A stretch of 64,000 bases of DNA from Rotaria socialis (lineage: Eukaryota > Rotifera > Eurotatoria > Philodinida > Philodinidae). Location: the NCBI GenBank assembly GCA_905331475.1, contig CAJNYU010000541.1, forward strand, positions 124,001 through 188,000, written 5' to 3'. How positions within the stretch are numbered: the first letter of the stretch is position 1; each line of letters opens with the position of its first letter. The translations under genes and the position numbers were made by a program. Shown here piece after piece: positions 50,801-63,284 of the stretch. The notes below the pieces were generated by a model. That model was not told where the DNA came from, ran no database searches, and saw only the letters and a program-made list of their open reading frames with translations.

Positions 50801-53800
50801 AATATATTTTTATTTATGAATTTGAAAAAAAGAGTATTTCTATATACCTGCTCGAACGATGTTTCGATGCTGGCCGATGAGGCGCTACTTGTCGATCACT
50901 AAAACGTCGTCCCAAACTATTCAAATAAATATATTTTACATTCTATCATTGGTTTTTCAATAGTTTTACTTTGAATTTTTATTCTGTTCCTGTATTGATA
51001 ATAGATTTGCACTGATCACATCTGAAAAATTCATTTTTAAATTGCTGAAAAGCAAAGTAAACTAAATTTCTTCTCACCATTTCCTTCATTTGTACCTGAC
51101 GCATTTTCATAATTTTCATTTGCTAAAAGAGGAAACATTCAATTCAAATAGACAATAATAAATTCAATTCTGTTTTTTGTTTTTCAACTTACGAATACTT
51201 CCTTCTCGTCCATCATTTAAACTCGAAGTTCTTGTTGGACCTAAACAAATTAAAACCTCTTATTATTTTTCTCGTTCTTAAAACAAAATCAATAACTTAA
51301 TACAGTGATAAAGACAAACAAATAAACAAAACATCACACGTAGAATTAGGAATGTTGTGTACTATACAAAATTAACACGAAAACAACATGTATTGAACAA
51401 TGTACCGTTATATGTCATCATAATTTCGTTAAATAATGTACTACTTCCACCAACAGAACGTCGTATAAATACCCGTTGTGGTGAAACTACTTGCTGTTGC
51501 ATATGTTGTTGCGTACATGAACAGGGTATACCACCAAATAATGGTTGTATAAGATTGTCAGCTGAAAATGATTCTGAGAGCGAACGAGATGACGATTCTG
51601 AAAGAGTTTAGCTTTCTATTTTTGTTTTGTTTTATTAAACAATCAATAATCGTAGAGTCTATTCAATATTACGGATATTACAAACGGAAATTCTGCCCAC
51701 CTTCAGTTCTGAGCAATATCATTTTTATTGATTTTTCAAATCCTCTACTTCGAAATCCGAATGATTCTGTTGCAAAACAAAATAAAAGACTTACTTGAGG
51801 TATTTTTTGGTGTTTTACGTGGTTTCATTTGAATAGGATTGTTAATACTATTTGTTTTTCGATCTTTTGAACATTTTTCACTGATTAGTGAACAACATTC
51901 ACGATGAAACGATTGTTGACAATCTATATAAAAAATAAAAGCTTGTTTTGCTGATAGACATTGCTGTTTTTACGACTTACATCCACATAAATATCCTTGA
52001 TAGTTAATTCCCCATACTGGTTTAGAACAAACTTTACATGAAGTTTGAATTGAAAATTGATGTTCATTTAATTGATGATCTTTAACCTAGATACAAAAAA
52101 AACAAAGAATTGATCTTTATTTCTCAGTAATTCAAGAAATTTAATAGCAGCCTACTCTTTTAGTTTGTGGTGCTCGTGGTAATTTTGATAATAATCGTCT
52201 TTGTTCTCGATCGAGAAATTTTGGAATTTTTTCCAATGGAATGTTACCACATTTTTTAATATCACAACGTTTTAAAAATGTAGCTAATGAACATATTAGT
52301 GCAAGACTGAAAACAAAATTACTTAGTAAAACAAAAAAAGATTTTTTTTATTCATTTTTAACATACTCTTTTGAATTTCTTATACTGTTCCAATCATCAG
52401 TATTTGCTTTATAATAGGATTCAAATTTTGATCGAAATAATTCTTCAATAAAATGACTTTGTTTTGTTGTTAATGGAAAATCAATATCACGATAAACACC
52501 TGTAATTTCAAAAAAAAACTCAACACTTGAATATATACGAACAAATGAAAAACGTTTCTTTAAGATTGTATAAAAACTCTCAATCGATTTTTATCAAATG
52601 ATAGACTTATCAAACTATTCTATTCAAGATTGAGTTTCATGCTTAACAGGCAAAACAATCGATACTCTCAATATAGTAACAATCGGTTACGTTAATACAG
52701 AAACGTATGATGATCAAATCTTTCGCTATGCGAAATTTCCTCAATTTTGATCTTTCCCGTGTGATATTACGCCAAGGTTGGTAGGTTAAAATCAAAAGTA
52801 TCGAGAGAATCCTTGAACAAAACAATCACAAAAGGTCATCTTTTTGTACATCGAAAGAGAACAATTTCATCGCTCAAATGAGCATATCGATGATAAAAAT
52901 TCATTAAGAGGAAATTACAATTCAAATCGAGCTTTCAAGGGATCTTTTCATCGATGTGAAAACTTCATGACATTGACAACATTGTTAACTTTTGTTATTT
53001 TAAAGATATTATCATTATTCTTATAGAGAGAGAGAGGGGGAGAGAGAAAGAGGTCATAGTAGTTTGTTCAAGTGTAAATGAACTGAAGGAGATGTGAACG
53101 TTTCGTTTTGCATGATTGCAAAGACTAATTACCGAGCGTTCGTTTATGATTAAAATCAGATAGTTGTCGATCGCTTATAATTGATCGTGCAAAATCTTTT
53201 GCGTCATTAAATATGAGTTTGATATCATCATTTAGATCTTGTTGTTGAGCTTCTAAACATCGATTTATTGAATCTGTTTGTGATTGAGGAAGGCCAATAT
53301 ACAAGGGCTATCAAAAAAAGAAAACATTTTAATTATATTAAAAAATTTTCCTGTATCTAATAAATATATTTACGCTGCCATTCATAGTGAATGTGGAATG
53401 AATTTCAAATATCCATCGTACTAATTCGCTTCGATTTTCTGCTTTTTTTGGACGCAATTCTTCCGTTAATATATAGAATAACTAAATGAAAAAATTCGAT
53501 AATAAAAAATAAAACATTCTTCGTAAAGATTATTTACCAAATAATTAGGATCACTGTTCGAATCAGTTAGAAGAAAATGAAGAAAAACACTCAATGGTGC
53601 CCAATTAGATTTATTTATGAATAGTCGAATATCTTCAAATGATGATATCGATGTTTTTGATTGTAGCTAAACAAAAATAATTAAAAGAATAAATAAATAA
53701 AATTTTGAGTTATTAAACTAAAAACTTACTTCAGTAACTTCATCATCATTATCGGTTGTATCCTAAGAGAAGAAGAAGAAGAAGAAGAAAAACATAATAC

Positions 53801-56800
53801 GAAATGGCTGATAACTATAATAGAAATATGCCCATACTCGTGTATACTTGTCATCTGCTGATTGTATTGCATTTGACGAATCTCCATACTAACAGTACAG
53901 AAAAAATATTCAATTCATGTACTATTATTAAAATATTAGTTTATGTTTGTTTAAGAGCAAAGCAATAAAAAGAAACAAACTAGTGAGTTAGGACAACATT
54001 AGGTAGCTTACTTGATTATTGATATACCACTATAAAAATACAGATTAAAAGCTTAGATGCATTACTTTCAATAATTTTAAAATAGCATTAGCAAATGAAT
54101 ACATGTACATGTGGTTGAAGCATGAATTTCAAATAAAATCATTCAAATAAATTTATTTGTCTTTTTTTTTTAAATCAATCAATTTTTTAATATTTATGAT
54201 GTCCTAAATAAGCCTATGTGTATCCTAGTAGTGTGATTACCTTTGTTAAATCATAAAACTCGGATCTACCAGTATTTAATTTACGTCTTAAATGCTGTAT
54301 TGGTGAACTGACTGCAGACGGTGGTGCTGTAGGAACAGCAGCAGTCATTAGTTGTAAAATGGTTGATTCAGACAACGAACTATGTTTCTTGTTATCGATA
54401 GTGCCATCGGATAACTGTAGAAATGTATGAGGAGAATAGGCAAAAGAATTAAGTTTTAGGAAGTATTAGTAGAAGGCAAACGAAAATAACCAAGCTAAGA
54501 GATGTTTTTCATCTTTTTAGAGATTTTCAAACTTACAATGGATGTTCGACTGAATGATTCGACCGATAAATTCGTTTGGTTACCAAGATTTTCAACATTT
54601 AAACTTGATTTCACAGGTGAAATATCAACTGATGACTAAAACAAAATGAAACGAAAAAAGAAGTTAATTTAATTTGTTTTCGAGAAAGAATGAGATAACA
54701 ATAAGGATGTGCAATGTGAAGTTTATTAACTCCAAGTGACTCAATACGCAGTGGAGACAAGTGTTCGCTGAAATATTTGCAGTGTACCGCTATAAAAAGG
54801 ACACATTCTGATTGATTAGATGTCTCAATGTGTTACAGCGGACGTGAATGCCATTAAATCCTATGTTGATGACACACTGTTAGTATTTACAATAGCACTA
54901 CACATGCATAGAAAAGCAATAAGATGTTTTCTTTTATGTTTTGCATTACTTCTACATGATCTAAACGTCGTTTAAGTTCATTTAATTGTTGTTCATATTG
55001 TCGAGTTTGATTTTCAATAAATGCTACTTTCGTCGGATTATGATTTGGACCTTTAGCTCGTTGTCGTTCAAGATCTGCCTTTGATTTCTTTAAGATAAAA
55101 ATAAAAAAAAAATTTTTTCCATTGAAATAAATAAAAAAAAATTTCTAACTTCAAGTTGTTTAAAAATTCTATCATAATTTTCTTTGACTTTTTTAATATC
55201 AACTGTCGTTGACAATGAATGTGTACTTGTTGTACTATTTGATCGTTCAGGACCTGATAGTGTCTGATTATTATTTGTTCGAAATGATACACGACCATTT
55301 TGATTATCAGCTGGAATTACTTTTTGTGTTGATGTTGAATTCACTTTTGGTTGACCAAGAAGAGTTAATTGAGCATAAGAACCCGCTAAAGACAAGCAAT
55401 AAAAGCATTTTGTTTTCTAGTTTTTCCTCCAACATTTCTTCAATAATCTATTGATATCAATGATATCAAATACGCAAATGTGTAGGAGGATGCCATCCTG
55501 TTATCTTTCAGTTTTTCTTCTTCTTCTTCTCTACTCAAAACAGCTCTTCTGATTGTTATTAGTCTCGTCATTTGCTTATACATTATACAACGCACGACAA
55601 GTTAGAATAATAATAATAAAAATAATAATCATAATAATAATATACAACGACAGGATATCGTTGATGGAATGAAAGAATATGATTTAGACAAGGACGAAAG
55701 CATTTTGTGTTGAAAGCAATTATTTCAAAAAGAAAAACTTCATGTTTATGTACTTTTTCAAAGAAAGAATTCCTTTCTCTTCCTCTTTTTTGTGTTCTTT
55801 GATATCCTACGAATGACAAAGATTGATGAGTGCGTATTGTAGACGAAGAAGAAAAAAAGAATATAGGAGTTTATTCCTTTTTCAGGACATTCAACAAGCG
55901 TTATCCATCAACATACAAACGATGATATGATACGTTTGGATAACATCGGAATGCCAAAAGCCATGCTTTGAATGTCACAATCACGAAAGAATATATGTGT
56001 ATGGAAAAATAAAGTCAAAACTAGTTATTAAGATATGATTAGAACTGTGTAGAAGTATGTGTGTAATTTGAGAATAGATAGTTTTTTTTCTTCTTTCTTT
56101 CTTTCTTTCAGAAACATCAACAAACACTAATAGGGAAAGACGATAATCAGAAAGCTAAAAAAATAAAGAGTTTTTGTTAAATTAATTTTCTATTAACATA
56201 ATTAATTATCGATTTTCTATGTCTATAACTAGTAGACAAATATATTCATCTCGATAACCTTGTTCAAGTAAATCATGTCTATGTCGTTTCTCTACATCAT
56301 TCTTTTTTTTCCTTTCACGGTCAAACAATAATCTTTACATCTTGCTTTTTGCCTACAACAAATATTCTTTTCATCGATTTCTTTTCATCTTAAAATGTCA
56401 TTTTCTCGCCCTAATACTACATATCTGTCCGTCTATCGCGCACGCAAACGTACATAAAAACAAAAAAACGTATCATCACTATTATCGTACGTTGTTCATA
56501 AATATGATCGAACCGAAATATGATCATATTCTTAACTAATTGTGTGTATAAAAGAAAAGAAAGGAGTGAAGAGTGAGAGAGAGACAGAGAAAGACATTTT
56601 GTGCAACGATAACCAATACCCATAGATGTGATGATGCAAGATTATTTACCTGCATTGACACGGTGATGATCATCATAAGTTTCCGATTTCGGTCTTGGTT
56701 TAACTAAACGTCGTTGTTGACGTGTACTAGATGAAGTCTGTGTTAAACGTAGATCATTTTCAGTTAGATTAATTGTATTCACTGTTTGCGAATTTAAAGA

Positions 56801-58466
56801 TGTTAATGAACGATTTCGTTGACGACTATTTGTACTCGATGTTAAATCTGATAGACGCGCAAGAAATGAATCGTGTAATTGTGATACACGTCCTGTTATA
56901 TTCGATATTTGTCGTTCAATAGCATTACGTGGTGCTGTTCGAAATGAACGACGTGAACGTATTGTTTGAGACGTATTATTATTACTATTAGTAGTAGTAT
57001 TGTTATTGTCATTAGTATTATTCGTTTGTATTTTTTTAATCTCATGCGATGTACGATTTAAAGCTCGAAATGAATATGGACGAGGTTTGATTGCAATGGA
57101 AGGTACTGTTGGTCGATCATGTGATGTAAATGATGTTGATGCTTGTATACGCACGGATGATGGTACAAGTGGTGGTGTTAGACTTGCATGTAAATATGAT
57201 TGAGATGAAGTTGGAGCTGATGTTGATGCTGGAGTAAAACTAGCAGCTATTGTACGTGTTGATGATAATGTTTTTATTTGTGCCTGTTTCGATGTATGTG
57301 TAACAACGGGTGTCAACGGAGCTTCTAATGTATAATTTTTATTTATAAACGAACGTGAAATACTGTTACTATTATCATTATTAATATTATTAGTATTTAC
57401 TGATATTGGTGAAACAATTATTTTCGGTGATGATGTTAATGATGATGTTCGATGATTTGATGCATGCCGAACTAATGAATATATAACGGCTATATCAGAC
57501 ATTTGTTCATCATCGAGATTATTTTTTTTATTGCTATTATTCCCATTTGGATGATCGACCCATTTCGTAATAGGTACAAAACTGTGTAGTTGTTGTTGTT
57601 GTTCTTGTTCACTATGAGCAATGATTAATGGTATGGGAGTTGCTGTTACAGTTGTTTTTGTTAATTGACGATGCGATGCCAACGTTGGAATACATGGTGT
57701 AGCAGAATTCGAATTAAAATTATCGTTATCATTGATGATCGAAGCTGGATAAACATCGATAGTTCGATCAACACGAACTGTACCTAGTTTACCAGCTGGT
57801 ATTCTCACCGATATGGCGGTGGCCATGTTATGTTCTTTTGAACAGATTATCACCTCATATAGTTTGTCAAAAATCTAAAACGTTTATGTGCCTTTGTGTG
57901 TGTACGAGACTTAATGAATATGCATCATGCACATCACACAACGATGTCGAATGAACATAAAAATATCAAATGATTTTTTTCAATCAATTGCCTCGTGATA
58001 TATATATATATATATATATATAACGACGAAAGAAATGAGCGCGACATTGTACTTTAATAGTATGAATGGGAAGAGTGAGTATGAGAATGAGAAGAGAAAA
58101 AAGAACTATGTATGTACGACGTATAGAGAGTGTAAGAATGAAAAGAGAGAAGAAGAAAAAAAGGAAAAATAAATGATGTTCAACATTATGCCATGATTGT
58201 GCTTGAAGGTAACTAGTAGCCGCTACCACCTACTAGTGTTTGTATATGTTATATTTTGAGAATGATGGCTTGTTAATCTTCAATATACAAAAACAGTGCC
58301 GGAGTAGATGGCCCTCGTACAATTTTTACTACGTATAAGCGAGTAACAAAAGAAATCGTCCGTAATGACGAATAATATGACGAGGATGCTACATGAGAGG
58401 AAGATGTCGAGAAGAAAATCCAGGAGAGAAAGAGAGATAGCACCGACCTCTTTCTTTTTTTTTCGA

Positions 58467-58498
<32 letters not shown>

Positions 58499-61400
58499 CG
58501 TATGCATATAGTGAGAAAGAGAGAAGAATCTCTCAGATTAAGTTATGCGCACTGATGATTATGTATATTTGTACAGAAAACTAGAACGTTTTACCAGTCT
58601 TTCTTTTTTTCTCTTCTTTTCTGATAAGATTTGTTTCAGTGCAAAAAAGCTCGATGATGATTATTAGATCAAGAAGAATAGCAATGCTGGTAACAACCAA
58701 GCAAAGAAAAATATGGAAATAATTAATAAACCAAAAAAAACCATCATTTGAATTTGTTCTTGTGTACGTGTTTTCCTTGAATATTGTATGCTGATTCTTG
58801 CATAATACCCCGGATAAACGTGCATGGTTAACAAAACTGACGAGCGTCATCGGTAATATACAGGACGAATGTCGTTTTTTCATCTTCGTTGACTTATGTC
58901 TTTCTTACTGATGTATTGCATGCTGATACATATTATCATGTTTTCTTTCTTTTCATTCTTTATCATTCTGTCTTAGACTTTTCTTCTTCTTCTTCTTCTT
59001 CTTGAAGATCTCATCGATCATTATGAAGTGGTTATAAGTCGAGTCATCATAAAGGCTAATATCTATCACTTAGTAATAATTGTAGTAGCAAATAGATACG
59101 AATACGATTTCTTCTTTTTTTTTTGCACTATAAAAAAATATGCTACCGAGAAAAGTGGCACTAATAAATGATTATATATATCGTCGTATTAGAGCCAAGC
59201 TACGAGAGGCGGAATTGATGAAAGAAATGCCACCGGTCAAAAAGTATCATGTCAAAAACGACTGATGGAACCGCTAAACAATAATAGAAATCGTGTTGAC
59301 ATGGATGATTTGAAGTGTAACAGAATATAACATGAAATGAGAGAGAAGAAGACAAGACAACTAAGAGATGGTACACGAGAGAAACACGAACAAATAACAA
59401 CAGCAACAGCAAGTTTGGCAGAATATAAGCGAGAATAGATTATCAAGTTGGTCGTTGTCTATAAATTTCTGTCTGCTTGAGGATGATGGCAACGGCAACG
59501 TCTGATCAATCAGGACGAATGAGAAAAATAAACAAGCCATACGGCGATAGATGATGCTATATAACCGACACATTGTGAAAACTACTTCAAGAAATACCGA
59601 TCGACCATCGGCTATCATAAAACACATGTAGGAAGCGATTTTCCGTTCAATCAAGCGCATATCTTTCGTTTGTTTATTTAAACATGACGATTGTCATATT
59701 GGGCCTTGGGTAAACGATTTTCAAGGGAGGTGAAGACCGGAGTACTAGTTTATTGCATCACCGACGACGCCAATCATTAGCGAAGAAGAAAGAGAAGAAC
59801 ATCATCGACTCGGCAACAAACGTTGACGATTGATGATAATCTTTCACACATTTGCACGTCCTCTCTTTCGTTATGATTACTCTCGCGTTCAAACAAGAGA
59901 GACGAGGGAAACAGAAGAAGAAGAAAAAACCCTTGACAAGAAATAAACGACCGTATCGGACACATCAACATTCTATCTACCAAATCTGAATGCTATGAAG
60001 TAGTTATTGATAAACAGACTTGACTTTTCTTTTCTTGTTAATATGAAGCAAAAAAAATCTGAAGCCATGAACAAAGACAAACTTACATTTGATTAGATTG
60101 ACTACATCAATATGAGTGCAATGAGTTACGCGCGTGCCGTTGACCTGAAATAAAAATTAAACATATTGTGATGTAATAATAAATGTTAAGAGCTGAATCG
60201 AATATATAATTATATTAAAAAGAAACATTCAAGTTGATTTTATTATTTTCTTTAAGAAGAAAGAAAACATTCGAGATATTTTCTATTGAATGCATTATTA
60301 AAATCTCTACAAAATATGTTTTGTTTCTTGCAAACAATGAAAATTCAACAGGTTTATTACATTTATGATTTCGGTTATTTGTTATATTCAATATCAATGG
60401 AAACTTCAAATCGATTATTTATCAAAAATTTCGAGAGTTGAAAGCGAATAATGATAATTGATTCTTTGAACTTGAGATAAAAACAAAACTTATTACTTTT
60501 TTTGTTTTGTCTTTTGATGATAAACGAAATGAATAAGATGATTTCAATGTTCAAGATCTATATAGATTATTCAACTGACAAACATAACTATTGAGTTGGT
60601 TTCTTCATTAAAAAAACTTGTTTTCATATATGACCTCGAAAAAAAAAGTATTGTTTGTCTACAAGATAGCCATTGTTTCAATTTTCAAGTATTCTCTACG
60701 ATAAGAATTTTTACATTGAATCGAAGGCAAAAATATATATTTGTATGACAGATTTTCATTAATTACTTAAACTTTCTGTTTCTTGTTCCGAGAAAAAAAT
60801 TGTAAATAGACAAATATTTTAAGATTTTGTTTTCTTTGATGCCATGATACTTTTTTTTCACTGAATGAAACACTTGAAAATCACAAAACTCATTCGAAAA
60901 CAATTGTGTAGGTGTCCTTGATTCTATCTCAATAGTTCAATATTTTTGATGTCTGCGATTTATTTTGCAAATATTTATCTGTTTAATATTTAGTACTGTT
61001 CAATAAAACAAAATTTTTCAATCAAATCACATGATGTAATCAAAAAGAATCGATAACAGGTGTCCAATTTATTCCACATGGGAACAGGTGTATCATTGTA
61101 TCGATTTGTGTTCAACCAGAACGATTTACTAGACAAAATAAATCAGTTTCATATGAGATATTGAATTTTCTTTTCTTTTTGTGGCGGGAGATTACTTTCC
61201 GATCCCATGGTTATTAATCGAATATGTTCAAGACACAGATCTTAATAAGTGATTGTTATTTTTTCTCAGGTATGACTCAAATGATTAACTTCTTTTTAAG
61301 TTGCTTTTCAATAGATTATATATCTATTTTTACAATCTGATAAAGAGAACGAACAAACAAGAAAATGAGGTGCAAACAAATGAGTATGTTCGATTGAGGT

Positions 61401-63284
61401 ATATTTTACAATCTTCAATGTACTATGTTAGATGACAATTATCTACCTATTTTCTCTCTCTCTCTCTTTCTTATTCTTATGCCACAAAATCTTACAACGA
61501 GTGAAAAGAAGAGCAAGTGAAAAGGATAAAAATGGCAGCACATTTTTTTATGATCCCTATGATCATATTTAAATCTCTCTAAGGCAGATTGAATTCATTT
61601 CTTTTCTTTTTTCATCTCTCTTCTTTTTTTCCTGATGTTCATCGTGGTTAAGCGAGGTAAGCTAAAGAATGATGCAATGATAGATAGAGAAGGAAAATCG
61701 AAGTGAAGCGTAAAATGGCGGTATTGGCACTGGTAGATGCGATAATAGTTTATTGAAAATGAAAAAGAAAGGATAGGTGAAAAAACGAAGAAGAAGGAAG
61801 ATAAATGGGAGAAAGTGCTAAGCGAAAAAACATTAGGTCGAACAAAAAAAACTATATATTGAAAAAGAAGAGACTTGAATCGAACATCAGACGCTTAACT
61901 TTACCTGATATACTAGTGAAACACACAGAAAGCGAAAAAACGAATAGAATAAGACAAGAATTGTTTCATAAATGGATCTTAATAGGAATGACAACGATAT
62001 TCTGACGTCACCGTAAGTTCTCTTAGTTTGTCTTTTTCTCAATAAAGAAAACGTTAAAGCCTACGGACTTGTTGAATATATTTATATATTATAGATACTG
62101 AAAATTCATTTAAAAACAATCGAAGACATTCATTCTTTTTCTTTGTCTTTTTAAAGCGATCATTAAGACAACAAATATTAGTTCTGCAAATCAACAATGA
62201 ATATCATCACTACAATATCATAAGTATTATCGATTACATTTCAATGATAGCAACTGAACATTCTCGTCCCAGTTCGAAATCAATGCATGCTCCTTTACCT
62301 CCCATGAAATACCCAACATTAACTGCATTACAATCATCCATACCAATCAATCCTCAACTATTGAATTCTATCAGCTCTCAAAAAGCGACTATTAAAGATT
62401 TACGTGAAGTCAATTTATTACATGAAATATATCCTTTTCAAACAAATAAAACACGTGTTCAAGAAACAGTTGAAGTCATACCTCAGCCAGTTTCATGCGA
62501 ACGTATATTTTATTCATATACAAATGATCATACAGATTTACGTTCTCGTGAATGCATAAAATTATATTCAAAAAAGAATTCTAATCGAATTAATACAAAT
62601 AATCATCTTAAAAATTTATATCATGGTATTGAATATAATCAACGATTTCAATTAGATGTTTATTCAACAACGCTTTTTATTTTTCCAAAACAACGTATTG
62701 AAAAATTTATAACAGAAATACGTTATATACCAGAACATATTACAATAAAATATAAGACATCACTTGAATTATTAGCAACAACATTAGCATCATCTCAAGA
62801 ACATTATTATCAAAATATTCACGATTTTTATCATATATCTAAAGACATTTTTTATCGAATTTAAAATTTCTTTTTATTGCTCTTCTTTTTTTTTTAAAGA
62901 AAATTGTAAAAAGATTAAGAGAACTAGAGCTAGTGTTAAATAATAAATGCTTTTTTTACCTTAATGATTTGATCACTGATATTTATTCCAGCTCGATGAG
63001 CTGCACCACCTTCACGTACACTTAATACATAAACAGGATTATCACCAGATACTGTGAGACCATATCCAAAACGATCTCGTTGAATAATAACATTTTTTTG
63101 TTCGAGACCTAAAAAGAATGATCAAACAATTGTGTTTTTTGTCCATATTATAAAATGCACAAACAAACCAGTGGGTAAATCAGGATCAGCTATATATGAT
63201 GATAGACTAAATAAATAAGAATCATGCGGAATGATTTTTATATCAATATGAATACGAAAAATTTCTTTACCGTTCTTGTTCCAT
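44893..63284 (-). CDS. RhoGEF2: DRhoGEF2-like Rho guanine exchange factor (PDZ-RGSL-C1-DH-PH), 1663 aa, 37 exons
   Basis: Exons (minus): 63284-63271, 63206-63169, 63108-62960, 60144-60087, 55385-55150, 55087-54956, 54635-54537, 54414-54241, 54029-54012, 53888-53838, 53762-53730, 53666-53538, 53481-53374, 53307-53133, 52499-52367, 52306-52156, 52086-51981, 51923-51795, 51597-51406, 51240-51193, 51122-51078, 51021-50970, 50916-50848, 50792-50769, 50406-50314, 49772-49444, 49382-49297, 49238-49116, 48830-48534, 48480-48147, 47815-47734, 47668-47528, 47063-46844, 46784-46718, 46654-46524, 46454-45830, 44993-44893. All phases close to 1663 residues. Domains: PDZ about 20-98 (YGLTVSGDNPV; SGSYAQLTLLG), coiled coil about 165-209, RGS-like about 335-550, C1 zinc finger about 573-620 (CKVC...CGYC...HREC), DH about 868-1095, PH about 1098-1243, then coiled coil and a polar tail. 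This order, including C1, matches insect DRhoGEF2; vertebrate ARHGEF11/12 lack C1. It would link G12/13 signalling to RhoA. Confidence 0.9.
56650..57826 (-). CDS. RhoGEF2: Alternative first exon of the RhoGEF gene (392 codons, no PDZ)
   Basis: A long open frame starts at an ATG in good context (AACATGGCC, 57826) and ends GCAG|GTAAATAA, leaving phase 1. That is the same phase as PDZ exon 4, so it splices in frame to 55385 and would give a 1969-aa isoform. Direct splicing of exon 4 (60087) to 55385 instead completes the PDZ domain (LIK-SGSYAQLTLLG). This exon is therefore best read as an alternative first exon and not as part of the PDZ transcript. The encoded segment is rich in Ser, Thr, Asn and Pro, probably disordered, with a basic RRSFRTAPRN patch and no domain. 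A cassette exon entered through an acceptor before 57795 is a weaker alternative. Confidence 0.6.
57999..58022 (+). repeat. (TA)n microsatellite
   Basis: About 12 TA units in the RhoGEF intron, about 170 bp upstream of the putative alternative first exon. Confidence 0.9.
58465..58496 (+). repeat. Interrupted (TA)n microsatellite
   Basis: A TA-rich repeat with single C and G interruptions (ATATATACATATATATA). A (TTC)n tract of about seven units follows at 58983-59004. Confidence 0.85.
60145..62243. other. RhoGEF intron, left of the nested gene
   Basis: Intronic sequence with no supported gene. A plus-strand frame at 61805-62005 is Lys/Arg-rich and unrecognised. No repeat beyond short purine or pyrimidine runs was seen. 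Confidence 0.5.
62244..62864 (+). CDS. Nested intronless gene, unrecognised 206-aa protein
   Basis: An open frame of 206 codons on the plus strand, wholly inside the RhoGEF intron between exons 3 and 4 (62959-60145). Codon choice matches confirmed exons nearby (many CGT, ACA and ATT codons). The N-terminus is Pro/Ser-rich (HAPLPPMKYPTLTALQSS), followed by a mixed helical region and an aromatic-rich end (EHYYQNIHDFYHISKDIFYRI). There is no signal peptide, membrane segment or known motif. The Met at 62244 is the first in frame. It could be a lineage-specific gene or a retrocopy; no poly-A remnant or target duplication was noted. Confidence 0.6.
   Translation: MIATEHSRPSSKSMHAPLPPMKYPTLTALQSSIPINPQLLNSISSQKATIKDLREVNLLHEIYPFQTNKTRVQETVEVIPQPVSCERIFYSYTNDHTDLRSRECIKLYSKKNSNRINTNNHLKNLYHGIEYNQRFQLDVYSTTLFIFPKQRIEKFITEIRYIPEHITIKYKTSLELLATTLASSQEHYYQNIHDFYHISKDIFYRI

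Larger units (their letters stand above)
57827..60086. other. Large RhoGEF intron segment, microsatellite-rich; candidate internal promoter
   Basis: Part of the 4.7-kb intron between the PDZ exons and the common exons. It contains (TA)n tracts at 57999-58022 and 58465-58496 and a (TTC)n tract at 58983-59004. No further exon was found on scanning the minus strand. If the exon at 56650-57826 is a true first exon, its promoter must lie here, just upstream of 57826. Confidence 0.5.

Noticed and set aside
57795..57853. Splicing of PDZ exon 4 to an acceptor before 57795 (giving SGKLGTVRV)
   Set aside because: It is in phase and looks plausible, but direct splicing to 55385 gives SGSYAQLTLLG, a far better PDZ end. 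The long exon fits better as an alternative first exon with its own ATG.
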